Assembly: GCA_003219095.1 (NCBI GenBank)
Contig: QHPM01000215.1
Location: 1-5,466, forward strand
Length of the DNA: 5,466 nt
Source: Verrucomicrobiota bacterium
GTDB taxonomy: Bacteria; Verrucomicrobiota; Verrucomicrobiia; Chthoniobacterales; UBA10450
Direction of reading: 5' to 3'
Shown here: positions 1 through 5,466 of the stretch, in pieces
Layout: each line of letters opens with the position of its first letter
Position numbering within the stretch: the first letter of the stretch is position 1
Translations under genes and position numbers: made by a program
Notes under the pieces: model-generated
What the model was told of the DNA's origin: nothing
The model's input: only the letters and a program-made list of their open reading frames with translations
Databases searched by the model: none

Positions 1-6
1 CAACCC

Positions 7-1020
7 ATGAAAAAGTTGTTCGCCTTGCTCTTATCGGTAGCAACGCTCGTCCCCTTCGGCGCGCAATCCCAGCAGCAGCCAAACACCCTTGCCGGATTTC
101 TTTCCGGACAAGGGCTCGTCGGCGTGAAACTTGAGCGGCGATATGGTAATCATCTTTTCGTTCCGAGTACTATCAACAACAAACGCGCCGCCCTGATGAT
201 CGATACGGGAGCGCCGGTCACGATCATCGACAAAAACAGCGCCGGGACATTTGGGCTAAAAGTCGAAAACACCACCGTCAACGTAGGCAGAATTTTTGGC
301 AAAAGATGGGAGCACTATGGAGTGAGCGTGGCGAAGAGCATCGCCTTGGGCAATTGCGTGGTTACCAATGTACCGGTGGCACTGGCCGACACATCCGACA
401 TGAACGCGGACGCGCCCGCAGCGGCCACGGGAACGCACATTTCGGAAGTTAACAGGTTGCCGCATCTCAACGGTCTGCTCGGTGCCCGGGAGATGAGTAA
501 GTTTGGGATGGTTATCGACTGTGCTCGCCAGATGCTTTACATAAATCCAAACGGTCCGAGCGGCCCAGTCAGTCAAAAGCTGGCCAGTTTCCTTTCCGGC
601 AGAGGATTCACTCGAATTCCGATGCGGTTGAACTCAGGCAATCACCTCGAGGTGGCGGCCGTGCTCAATGGCCACTCCACCCGAATGATCGTAGATACGG
701 GTGCCGCAGTGACGACCATGGACAAAACGATGGCGAGCAAGGCTGGGGTTAGTATTTCGGGGACCCGGTTTGCAGAGGACGCCGGCGAGGGACGCGTTGA
801 GCGGCTCGGCACAGGCGATATTAAGGAGCTCACGATCGGTGACTTTACCATTCCGAGGGCTACCGTCGGTGTGGTCAATGTATCAGGCGAGATGTTGCAT
901 TCAAAGAGTGCGGAAGAATCGAATTCGGGATTAATCGGGGCGGAATATCTCGCCTGGAACTTCGCCGTGATCGATGTTGGCGGCATGGCGCTCTATCTGC
1001 GCCACCCCGACGCCCGGTAA
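7..1020 (+). CDS. Exported two-domain retropepsin-like aspartic protease
   Basis: The 337-residue product starts with a classical signal peptide (MKK, hydrophobic core to about residue 18, likely cleavage near 20-22), so it should act in the periplasm or outside the cell. Two retropepsin-like halves follow. Half one has MIDTGAPVT (residues 64-72), GLLGA (156-160) and MVIDCARQMLYI (168-179). Half two has MIVDTGAAVT (227-236), GLIGA (308-312) and AVIDVGGMALYL (320-331). D-T-G-A with a later hydrophobic-hydrophobic-Gly motif is the active-site signature of the aspartyl protease_2/gag-asp family. Both Asp residues (66 and 230) are present, so the two halves could form one pepsin-like site within a single chain. 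That arrangement is inferred. The only cysteines, C117 and C172, are both in half one and could form a disulfide. The first six bases of the window give no room to judge a ribosome site; the ATG is chosen because the signal peptide follows directly. The substrate is unknown. Confidence 0.87.
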   Translation: MKKLFALLLSVATLVPFGAQSQQQPNTLAGFLSGQGLVGVKLERRYGNHLFVPSTINNKRAALMIDTGAPVTIIDKNSAGTFGLKVENTTVNVGRIFGKRWEHYGVSVAKSIALGNCVVTNVPVALADTSDMNADAPAAATGTHISEVNRLPHLNGLLGAREMSKFGMVIDCARQMLYINPNGPSGPVSQKLASFLSGRGFTRIPMRLNSGNHLEVAAVLNGHSTRMIVDTGAAVTTMDKTMASKAGVSISGTRFAEDAGEGRVERLGTGDIKELTIGDFTIPRATVGVVNVSGEMLHSKSAEESNSGLIGAEYLAWNFAVIDVGGMALYLRHPDAR

Positions 1021-1084
1021 GTTTGAGATTTGCTAGACCGCTGCAGTTGCGAGAGCGGGGCAGCTATGCTGGTATGGTAAGAAT

Positions 1085-1103
1085 AACGCCAGCGTGTGGC
1101 GTT
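1085..1103. other. Perfect 7-bp hairpin in convergent gap, possible weak terminator
   Basis: AACGCCA (1085-1091) pairs perfectly with TGGCGTT (1097-1103) across a 5-base loop. It lies between the 3' ends of two convergent genes, 65 bases after the protease stop and 98 bases beyond the stop of the minus-strand surface protein gene. Neither side has a U-run, so it is not a canonical intrinsic terminator. It may be a bidirectional 3'-end structure or chance. Confidence 0.3.
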
Positions 1104-1176
1104 GGCGAAGTTTACTACCTCGACGCTAAGTAACTTCCCGATTACGGATAACAGAACAAAGAACTCGGTATTACGT

Positions 1177-1193
1177 TGTCCGCGTACCGGACA
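1177..1193 (-). other. Small hairpin just after the VPETG gene stop
   Basis: TGTCCG (1177-1182) and CGGACA (1188-1193) form a perfect 6-bp stem with a 5-base loop. Its near edge is eight bases beyond the stop of the minus-strand gene that ends at 1202. This is a good position for a 3'-end structure, but the minus-strand sequence after it (AACGTAAT) is not U-rich, so a terminator role is only weakly supported. Confidence 0.28.
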
Positions 1194-1201
1194 GTTAAAT
1201 C

Positions 1202-1837
1202 TCAAAGATTAAGACACTTGAAGCCGTTGACCCAGGGCAAAGTGTCGAGGGCACAAAGGATCAGCCCCGCGCAGAGTAGTAGCCAGATGGTGCGTCCGGT
1301 TTCTGGGACAACAGAGGGACCTATCTCCAGGGTCACCCTTGATGCGACCTCAGTGTCGGTTCTGAAGTTCGTTACGCCCCTCCGCCCGTCGGAGAGTCCG
1401 ATGTTCATTTGGACACCGCCGTAACCGCCCAACGCCCCGCCAACCTTACTACCAAGCCCATCAATATCGGCAGCAAACTGCAGCCGGTCCCCTGGCGCAA
1501 ACGCGTCCGGAGCGAATCTGATTCTCAAAACTTTAGGATGCTCACCGGTAAACGAAAAGAATACCTGACCGGCGCTTAAGCCAAAACTCGAGCCAGCATC
1601 GAAAATAGGCGCGGTTTGATTTTGATAGTTGTCCACTCCATCGAAGTCGAAGAAGCCGGGTCCAGGCATCTTCAGTGCGACTGAGGCGATTCGCTCGCCG
1701 GGCGCGCCGGACTGGAACTCAATACCCCAAAAACCAGGCGTCTGATTTGCAAATCCGGCGGCAAAACCGCTAATGATCGCCCCTTGCAGATCGGCCGCGA
1801 ATAACAGCGAGATCAGTATCCAACATACACGTAGCAT
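1202..1837 (-). CDS. Exported VPETG-tagged (VPDSG/PEP-CTERM-like) surface protein
   Basis: The 211-residue product has a short N-terminal signal sequence (hydrophobic core at residues 4-15, likely cleavage after the Ala at 20). The Gly/Phe-rich extracellular-type body (about 21-175) is predicted to be mostly beta strand, and I do not recognise it as any named domain. At the C-terminus VPETG (177-181) precedes a hydrophobic segment (about 183-197), the order seen in VPDSG/PEP-CTERM tags read by exosortases. The tag normally ends in a short Arg-rich tail, but this frame ends in DTLPWVNGFKCLNL. Another frame over the same bases reads ALRHFALGQRLQVS and stops at 1209-1211, so a one-base loss near 1240-1250 is possible. 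ATG at 1837 is the only start: no in-frame alternative lies upstream, and no strong Shine-Dalgarno precedes it (an AAGAGG lies about 17 bases away). Function is probably structural or at the cell surface and remains unknown. Confidence 0.75.
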   Translation of the reverse strand: MLRVCWILISLLFAADLQGAIISGFAAGFANQTPGFWGIEFQSGAPGERIASVALKMPGPGFFDFDGVDNYQNQTAPIFDAGSSFGLSAGQVFFSFTGEHPKVLRIRFAPDAFAPGDRLQFAADIDGLGSKVGGALGGYGGVQMNIGLSDGRRGVTNFRTDTEVASRVTLEIGPSVVPETGRTIWLLLCAGLILCALDTLPWVNGFKCLNL

Positions 1838-1895
1838 TCGACGATTATGGCACCAACCTCTTGCAATTCGAGGAAAAAGATCACAGGGGTCGAAT

Positions 1896-1922
1896 AGGAG
1901 CCAGTCCTCACTTTTGGCTCCT
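1896..1922 (-). other. 8-bp perfect hairpin between gene remnant and VPETG gene
   Basis: AGGAGCCA (1896-1903) is the exact reverse complement of TGGCTCCT (1915-1922), with an 11-base loop. On the minus strand it begins 28 bases after the restored stop of the broken LamG-like gene and lies about 58 bases before the start of the VPETG gene. It could be the old terminator of the broken gene or a 5' leader structure of the next one. The bases after it (ATTCGACC) are not a U-run. Confidence 0.4.
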
Positions 1923-1950
1923 CATGCGCGAGCAAATTAAAACTAGCATA

Positions 1951-2170
1951 TCATTGGAATGGTTGCGCTCCCGAAGTGGACTCGGGCACGATATCCAGGT
2001 CGGTGAATGGTCGAAGTCGAAATAAGTGTGCTGGCTCCACTGGCAACCACCACACCAATTAAAACGTCTGCACCCATCGATATTGTATCAGAGCCCAGCG
2101 CCGACCAGGAAGTTCCTGTGCCGGACCAGTAACTCCGGATCCGTCTATGTCCATGTGTTGATGCCACCAC
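1951..2170 (-). pseudogene. Frameshifted remnant of a LamG/concanavalin-like domain C-terminus
   Basis: Reading down the minus strand from 2170, the frame gives RIRSYWSGTGTSWSALGSD, then TISMGADVLIGVVVASG. This resembles the last strands of LamG-like jelly-roll domains in bacterial secreted proteins, which typically read (Y)xSxDGxxWxxVGSxxIxMxxxVYVGLAVTS. In such proteins an A/S-TF-(D/T)-N/D-L/V strand should follow. In this frame it breaks into STIHRPGYRA, but skipping one base at about 2008 gives STFTDLDIVPESTSGAQPFQ and then TGA at 1951-1953. The frame is open upstream to a stop at 2243-2245 but contains no ATG, signal peptide or recognisable first part of the domain. The piece is therefore the decayed 3' end of a larger secreted-protein gene, with its 5' part lost or unrecognisable. 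An intact short protein starting at GTG 2170 and ending at 1943 (75 residues) is possible but less likely. The family call rests on pattern recognition only. Confidence 0.5.
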
Positions 2171-2273
2171 TAGATCTCGTCCCTGAGCCGCCTTAGTCTG
2201 TTTCCATTTTCCGCGCTGAGGAAGTCTAATAAATTGATTGCGCTACTCCGGGCGTTAAGTATGGGATCTCAAA

Positions 2274-2897
2274 ATGTTTTTTCATCGCTCCATCCTTTTA
2301 GGGGTTAGGACATTCGCGATGGTGCCGTGTCTTGTCCTCGCGCTTTCTTCGCCCTGGGGGAGCGGGCGCCGAGGAGAACTGTTCGTTATGTGGTCCGCGG
2401 ATGACCCTTCCTTGAGAACGCAAATCGCGGCACTTTCCCCGACCGTCAGTCCGGATGAGGCGCGGCAAGTCGCATACACTGCATACATGACCGGACGAGA
2501 ACTGCACCGCGAGTGGCGGGTGGCATGGCTACCCGGCATTCAGAACTTCCTTGTCAATATTGGAAAGAGAAAAGGGGGACTCTGTTTTCAGTGGGCAACG
2601 GAGCTTCTCGTCCGATTGGATGCATTGAAGCTGCAAACGCTCGAGCTCCACTGGGCCGAGTCGGGTGCCAACACCGGTGCCGAGCATAACGTCATCGTAG
2701 TTACGGCCAGAGGCCAACCATTCGGCGAGGGCATTCTCCTCGACCTCTGGCGTTACTCGGGAACTCTCGTCTGGACACACGTCGGCATGGATCCGGAGTA
2801 CCACTGGACGGAAAACAAATCCGAACTCGCTCGCAGATTGGGGAGAACAACGGATGTAGCTTCGAAGCAAGTACGTTCTACGACGAAATCGAACTGA
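2274..2897 (+). CDS. Uncharacterised exported protein with Cys-His-Asp set
   Basis: The 207-residue product has a basic start and a hydrophobic stretch (about residues 13-26), so it is probably exported or membrane-anchored. A helical segment (about 59-95, including EARQVAYTAYMTGRELHREW) leads into GGLCFQWATELL (101-112), LELHWAE (123-129), EHNVIVVTARGQPF (137-150) and GILLDLWR (153-160). Cys104 at the start of a helix, His138 opening a strand and Asp157 in the next strand are in the order used by papain-like and transglutaminase-like hydrolases. That fold assignment is inferred, and no named family is claimed. GGGA sits seven bases before the ATG as a weak ribosome site; Met16 is an alternative start but would shorten the N-terminal basic region. 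The present C-terminus (RTTDVASKQVRSTTKSN) looks unnatural. One extra G in the GGGG run at 2840-2843 would replace it with a tail ending FYDEIELNYAELLGL and stop at 2921-2923. The gene is convergent with the beta-propeller gene. Confidence 0.65.
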   Translation: MFFHRSILLGVRTFAMVPCLVLALSSPWGSGRRGELFVMWSADDPSLRTQIAALSPTVSPDEARQVAYTAYMTGRELHREWRVAWLPGIQNFLVNIGKRKGGLCFQWATELLVRLDALKLQTLELHWAESGANTGAEHNVIVVTARGQPFGEGILLDLWRYSGTLVWTHVGMDPEYHWTENKSELARRLGRTTDVASKQVRSTTKSN

Positions 2898-3049
2898 ACT
2901 ATGCGGAACTACTTGGGCTTTAAATCCGTACCGTGTATGTTGAGAGCGAGATCGAATAAAGCGGCGAGGAATCGGGCACGATCCGTTGGGAGCATTAAAT
3001 TTCCCGCATCGAGCGTGAGCGCGTGAGCCTTATCAATGATTCGGCCGAG

Positions 3050-4651
3050 CTACTGCTCTTCTGAACTTAAGGCAAGGCCACCGAAAGCTCCGCAAGAGAA
3101 AAGTTGGGCGTTATTGATGGCGTAAACTGCGCCATCGGGTCCAATCACCGTAGGTGTGTAGGCTTCGCCGGTGGGCGGGGCGAGAGTCAGGCCTGGAGTA
3201 AGCGTATTATTGTCGAATCTCCATCGGTAGACACGGCCATCTTCGCTATTGACCACGGCGCAGTGGTTCGCCGAATCAATGGCGGCCGAATTGATGCACC
3301 ACTCGCGCACGCCCCCGAGCTCAGGATCAGCAGTTGGGCCGAGAATTTTGCGCACAACTTTCATCACTGTAACGCCGGTAATCGGATCTCTCATGCTGAC
3401 ATTCGGATCTACCAGAGCAATGTAGTTCTGACCATTGCCGCCAGCCTGGACGTAATTATTATACTTGGTCAGCAAAAGGTAGGATGAAGGTCCTAGATAG
3501 AACGGCACAGTAGTGAGCGGAACTACTGAAGCGGTATCGTCCCATCCAAACGCACTCGGAAGCTTCGTAACGGTTAGCTGCGCATCGAAATGCAGTAACC
3601 AGCCACGATCGTGGTTGCTGGTGAAATCTTGTTCGAGCACTCCAAAGTAGATGTCGCCATCAGGGCCGACCGTTGGTGTGCTACTGGCGGAATCGTAAGC
3701 CAGCACTGCCAGTGGATTATTGGCAGTCGATCGCGGATCAATCAGCGGTGCGCTGGCTTTGCGGCGAAGCGTCGTGCTATCAAGCGCGCACAAGTACGCG
3801 GAAGGGAAAGCGCGTATTTCAAAGGCGACGCGATTAACTGCCACGTAAAGCGTGGTGCCATCCTGGGATAATGCGGGCGTGCAATTATAAGCCACCTTCT
3901 GGATGAGACGATCACCGGACATCGCAATGGCGGAGGTGAATTTGCCCTGTCCGTCCTTCGCAACGCGAGCGAGACCACTGCGAATGCCGTTTGGATAACC
4001 AGGCAGCGGCTGGCCATTAGAAACAAAGCCGAAGTACAGATTTCCATCTTTATCGCTGGCAATGGGAGTAGAGATTTGGATCGCGCTCCTAAAGGCCGCG
4101 GGATTCTGGTTGTAGTTGTTCAAGCCATAAAATGCGAGGCGTGTCGGTGGTTGAGAGTTCGTTGCAGCATCCGGGGAACTGCGCAGCAGGACAGTGCCGC
4201 CACCTCCGGGGATCGCCACCGCCTCATCGTTTGGCGTCAGAGCAATTCCGCAGATTGGTGTCCAGAGGCCATTGTGCGGAGGTAAGGAAAAGTCCGTATG
4301 AAATGACCAGAGCAACACGCCATCACTTCCGCGGTGCGCTTCCACCCGGAAGCCACCGGTAGCTCCGGTCTTAACCGGAACGATAACGGTATTATCGGCC
4401 GTTATTAGCGGCGAGCCGTAATGAATAGACAGGTCGTTGCCGCTGTATTGAGGGTTAAGATCGACGGGCGTGGACCACCGGATGAACTGTGGCTTCTGTG
4501 AAGCGACCGAGCTAAGGGACGAGTGCTGCGAGTCGTGCGCGTACACCGGCCACCCTTCGCCCGCGTGAATGAGTTGCGGGCGAAGGAGCGCCACGTAGGC
4601 GATCGCGAGAATAGAAAACGCCTTAACCTGCTGATTTAACGACCGTTTCAT
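3050..4651 (-). CDS. Exported PQQ-like beta-propeller repeat protein
   Basis: The 533-residue product starts MKRSLNQQVK with a hydrophobic core (about residues 11-24) and a likely signal cleavage after Ala30 (LIHA/GEGWP). After GWPVYAHDSQHSS the chain is built of recurring blade strands of the form S/T-P-x-x-x-x-D-G-x-(I/L)-Y-F/V: residues 79-93, 194-209 (TPIASDKDGNLYFGF), 257-272 (TPALSQDGTTLYVAV), 324-338 (STPTVGPDGDIYFGV), 453-479 and 498-513 (TPTVIGPDGAVYAIN). These are typical of PQQ-like/quinoprotein-type propellers. No dehydrogenase partner, haem motif or catalytic module is visible, so a binding or structural role outside the cytoplasm is more likely than an enzyme. ATG at 4651 is preferred because purine-rich AAAGAAAAGAGG precedes it and the signal peptide begins there. 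A TTG at 4684 would add 11 polar residues and has no ribosome site. The protein lacks the VPETG tag of its neighbours. No convincing terminator was seen in the 126 bases before the convergent gene. Confidence 0.85.
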   Translation of the reverse strand: MKRSLNQQVKAFSILAIAYVALLRPQLIHAGEGWPVYAHDSQHSSLSSVASQKPQFIRWSTPVDLNPQYSGNDLSIHYGSPLITADNTVIVPVKTGATGGFRVEAHRGSDGVLLWSFHTDFSLPPHNGLWTPICGIALTPNDEAVAIPGGGGTVLLRSSPDAATNSQPPTRLAFYGLNNYNQNPAAFRSAIQISTPIASDKDGNLYFGFVSNGQPLPGYPNGIRSGLARVAKDGQGKFTSAIAMSGDRLIQKVAYNCTPALSQDGTTLYVAVNRVAFEIRAFPSAYLCALDSTTLRRKASAPLIDPRSTANNPLAVLAYDSASSTPTVGPDGDIYFGVLEQDFTSNHDRGWLLHFDAQLTVTKLPSAFGWDDTASVVPLTTVPFYLGPSSYLLLTKYNNYVQAGGNGQNYIALVDPNVSMRDPITGVTVMKVVRKILGPTADPELGGVREWCINSAAIDSANHCAVVNSEDGRVYRWRFDNNTLTPGLTLAPPTGEAYTPTVIGPDGAVYAINNAQLFSCGAFGGLALSSEEQ

Positions 4652-4802
4652 CCTCTTTTCTTTGTTTACGTTCCTACCAGACAATGCGAGAACTCTAGCG
4701 ATGATAGGTCAGCCGGCCTTCTTAATCACGGCATTTATTACTTTGCAGTTTGGGAGGCAGAGAACCCTGGTCGACCCGGAAGTATGATTAGTTGTTTGGG
4801 GT

Positions 4803-4845
4803 CGGCTGGCTTGCCTGCGCTAACCGCGCCGAACCCGGCCAGCCG
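4803..4845 (-). terminator. Branched hairpin after the second VPETG gene, possible terminator
   Basis: CGGCTGGC (4803-4810) is the exact reverse complement of GCCAGCCG (4838-4845). The 27 bases between them contain an inner GCGC/GCGC stem (4817-4820 with 4826-4829). On the minus strand the structure begins about 48 bases after the stop at 4894 and would separate this gene from the beta-propeller gene. The sequence beyond it (ACCCCAAACAAC) is not U-rich. It is a strong GC-rich fold but not a classical intrinsic terminator. Confidence 0.35.
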
Positions 4846-4893
4846 TTTGTATCCCGGTCTTTCCAATGCGGATCGTGGACGCGGTCTTTCTAT

Positions 4894-5415
4894 TTAGGAG
4901 AGCGTCCGGCGCAGGAAAGCCAAGCCGGTGAGAGAAAGCGCAAGCAGCGAACATGTCGTTCCTGTCTCTGGGACAGCCTCGGAGGCGGCCGCCTTGTCAC
5001 TGAAGGTCGCAAAGACGGCGACGCCTCCAACTGTCCCTACCTGAACAGATGTGCCATCCGCGATGGGAGAAACACCGCGACCGGCCAATGAATCGCTGGT
5101 AATGAAGGCGAGATTCGCAACTTCGCCGCCAAAAGTGACGAAGTTCACCAAATTAGAATTTTCCGGCTCAGTCCACGCCTGGCCACCCTCCACAGAAGTA
5201 TTAACAAAACCTGCGGGGAGTGTAAAATTCCAACTGTCTGAACCACCAGGGTTCACTGTCAGAGGTGACCCGTCGTAGGTAACTGCGAGACTCGTGGACG
5301 AGTTCTCGGTCAATACGAATTGATGCACCGCCCCGCCCAACACGGGCTGCGTCGCCCATGCGGCGGTGATCGCTATCATTAGCGCGGGCAATATTTTCAG
5401 AGTGGAGTTGGACAT
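4894..5415 (-). CDS. Exported VPETG-tagged (VPDSG/PEP-CTERM-like) small surface protein
   Basis: The 173-residue product begins MSNSTLKILPALMIAITAAW, a standard signal peptide with likely cleavage near residues 25-28 (QPVLGG/AVHQF). The body (about 29-145) is Ser/Thr/Gly/Val-rich, looks all-beta and has no enzyme motif that I recognise. The C-terminus has the full tripartite sorting tag: VPETG (148-152), a hydrophobic segment (about 154-168, SLLALSLTGLAFL) and basic RR (169-170) before TLS. Tags of this layout direct exported proteins to an exosortase that cleaves at the motif and passes them to the cell surface or an extracellular matrix. The exosortase is not in this window. ATG at 5415 is preferred over an in-frame TTG at 5445, which would add ten polar residues; neither has a strong Shine-Dalgarno, but the ATG follows A-rich AACGAAAAAACT. 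It lies 242 bases upstream of the co-directional beta-propeller gene, with a hairpin between them, so co-transcription is uncertain. Confidence 0.8.
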   Translation of the reverse strand: MSNSTLKILPALMIAITAAWATQPVLGGAVHQFVLTENSSTSLAVTYDGSPLTVNPGGSDSWNFTLPAGFVNTSVEGGQAWTEPENSNLVNFVTFGGEVANLAFITSDSLAGRGVSPIADGTSVQVGTVGGVAVFATFSDKAAASEAVPETGTTCSLLALSLTGLAFLRRTLS

Positions 5416-5466
5416 AGTTTTTTCGTTGTTAGGGTTATGCGTCAAAACATTCCCCAGTCAGAGCGT

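Noticed and set aside
2171..2240. Minus-strand stretch reading LLDFLSAENGNRLRRLRDE in a frame other than that of the LamG remnant
   Set aside because: It looks protein-like but is only about 22 codons, has no start and no family I can name. It may be part of the decayed gene, but this cannot be shown.
2261..2308. Tiny plus-strand frame (ATG at 2261, about 15 residues) overlapping the start of the Cys-His-Asp gene
   Set aside because: No ribosome site and no leader-peptide feature such as a run of regulatory codons. The 13-base offset is expected by chance.
1982..2982. Eleven-base repeat TCGGGCACGAT at 1982-1992 and 2972-2982
   Set aside because: Two copies of 11 bases, one within the gene remnant and one in a gap, with no extended similarity or flanking structure; probably chance.
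2940..3026. Short plus-strand frame (TTG at 2940, about 28 codons, Arg/Ser-rich) in the convergent gap
   Set aside because: No ribosome site or recognisable motif; its length is within chance expectation. No convincing terminator hairpin was found in 2924-3049 either.
3742..4062. 106-residue minus-strand frame inside the beta-propeller gene
   Set aside because: It lies in another frame of a well-supported 533-residue gene with blade repeats across this interval; the translation has no domain pattern.
4792..5091. 99-residue open frame on the plus strand overlapping the second VPETG gene
   Set aside because: It is antisense to a gene with a clear signal peptide and sorting tag, has an Arg/Cys-rich low-quality translation and no recognisable domain.
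5416..5466. TTGACG on the minus strand upstream of the second VPETG gene as a possible -35 box
   Set aside because: No acceptable -10 element follows at 16-18 bases, and the spacing would put the transcript start on the start codon.

Overview
The window reads like a chromosomal segment of an uncultured or environmental Gram-negative bacterium, most probably of the Verrucomicrobiota. The main pointer is two unrelated exported proteins on the minus strand that both end in VPETG followed by a hydrophobic helix. This layout matches the VPDSG/PEP-CTERM class of exosortase sorting tags, whose VP-x-x-G variant is typical of Verrucomicrobiota. The lineage call is an inference. No rRNA, tRNA or phylogenetic marker gene is present.

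Layout: (1) 7-1020 (+) encodes an exported aspartic protease made of two tandem retropepsin-like domains, each with its own DTGA motif. (2) 1021-1201 is a convergent gap with two small perfect hairpins. (3) 1202-1837 (-) encodes a VPETG-tagged surface protein whose C-terminal basic tail looks damaged. (4) 1838-2273 holds no intact gene. It contains a frameshifted minus-strand remnant of the end of a LamG/concanavalin-like domain protein (1951-2170), an 8-bp hairpin (1896-1922), and the 5' region of the next gene. (5) 2274-2897 (+) encodes an uncharacterised protein with a well-placed Cys-His-Asp set. Its C-terminus may be altered by a one-base indel in a GGGG run, and the original stop may lie at 2921-2923. 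(6) 3050-4651 (-) encodes an exported PQQ-like beta-propeller protein. (7) 4894-5415 (-) encodes a second small VPETG-tagged surface protein. A branched hairpin lies between (6) and (7).

Four of the five intact genes have clear N-terminal export signals and the fifth has a probable one, so this is an envelope and secretome neighbourhood. It does not look like a metabolic operon. The genes are separated by gaps of 100-400 bp and change strand often, so they are probably independent transcription units. No mobile element, CRISPR array or toxin-antitoxin pair was seen. The less ordinary points are the internally duplicated protease, the uncharacterised Cys-His-Asp protein, the sorting-tag genes with no exosortase nearby, and three separate places where a one-base indel seems to have broken a sensible reading frame.
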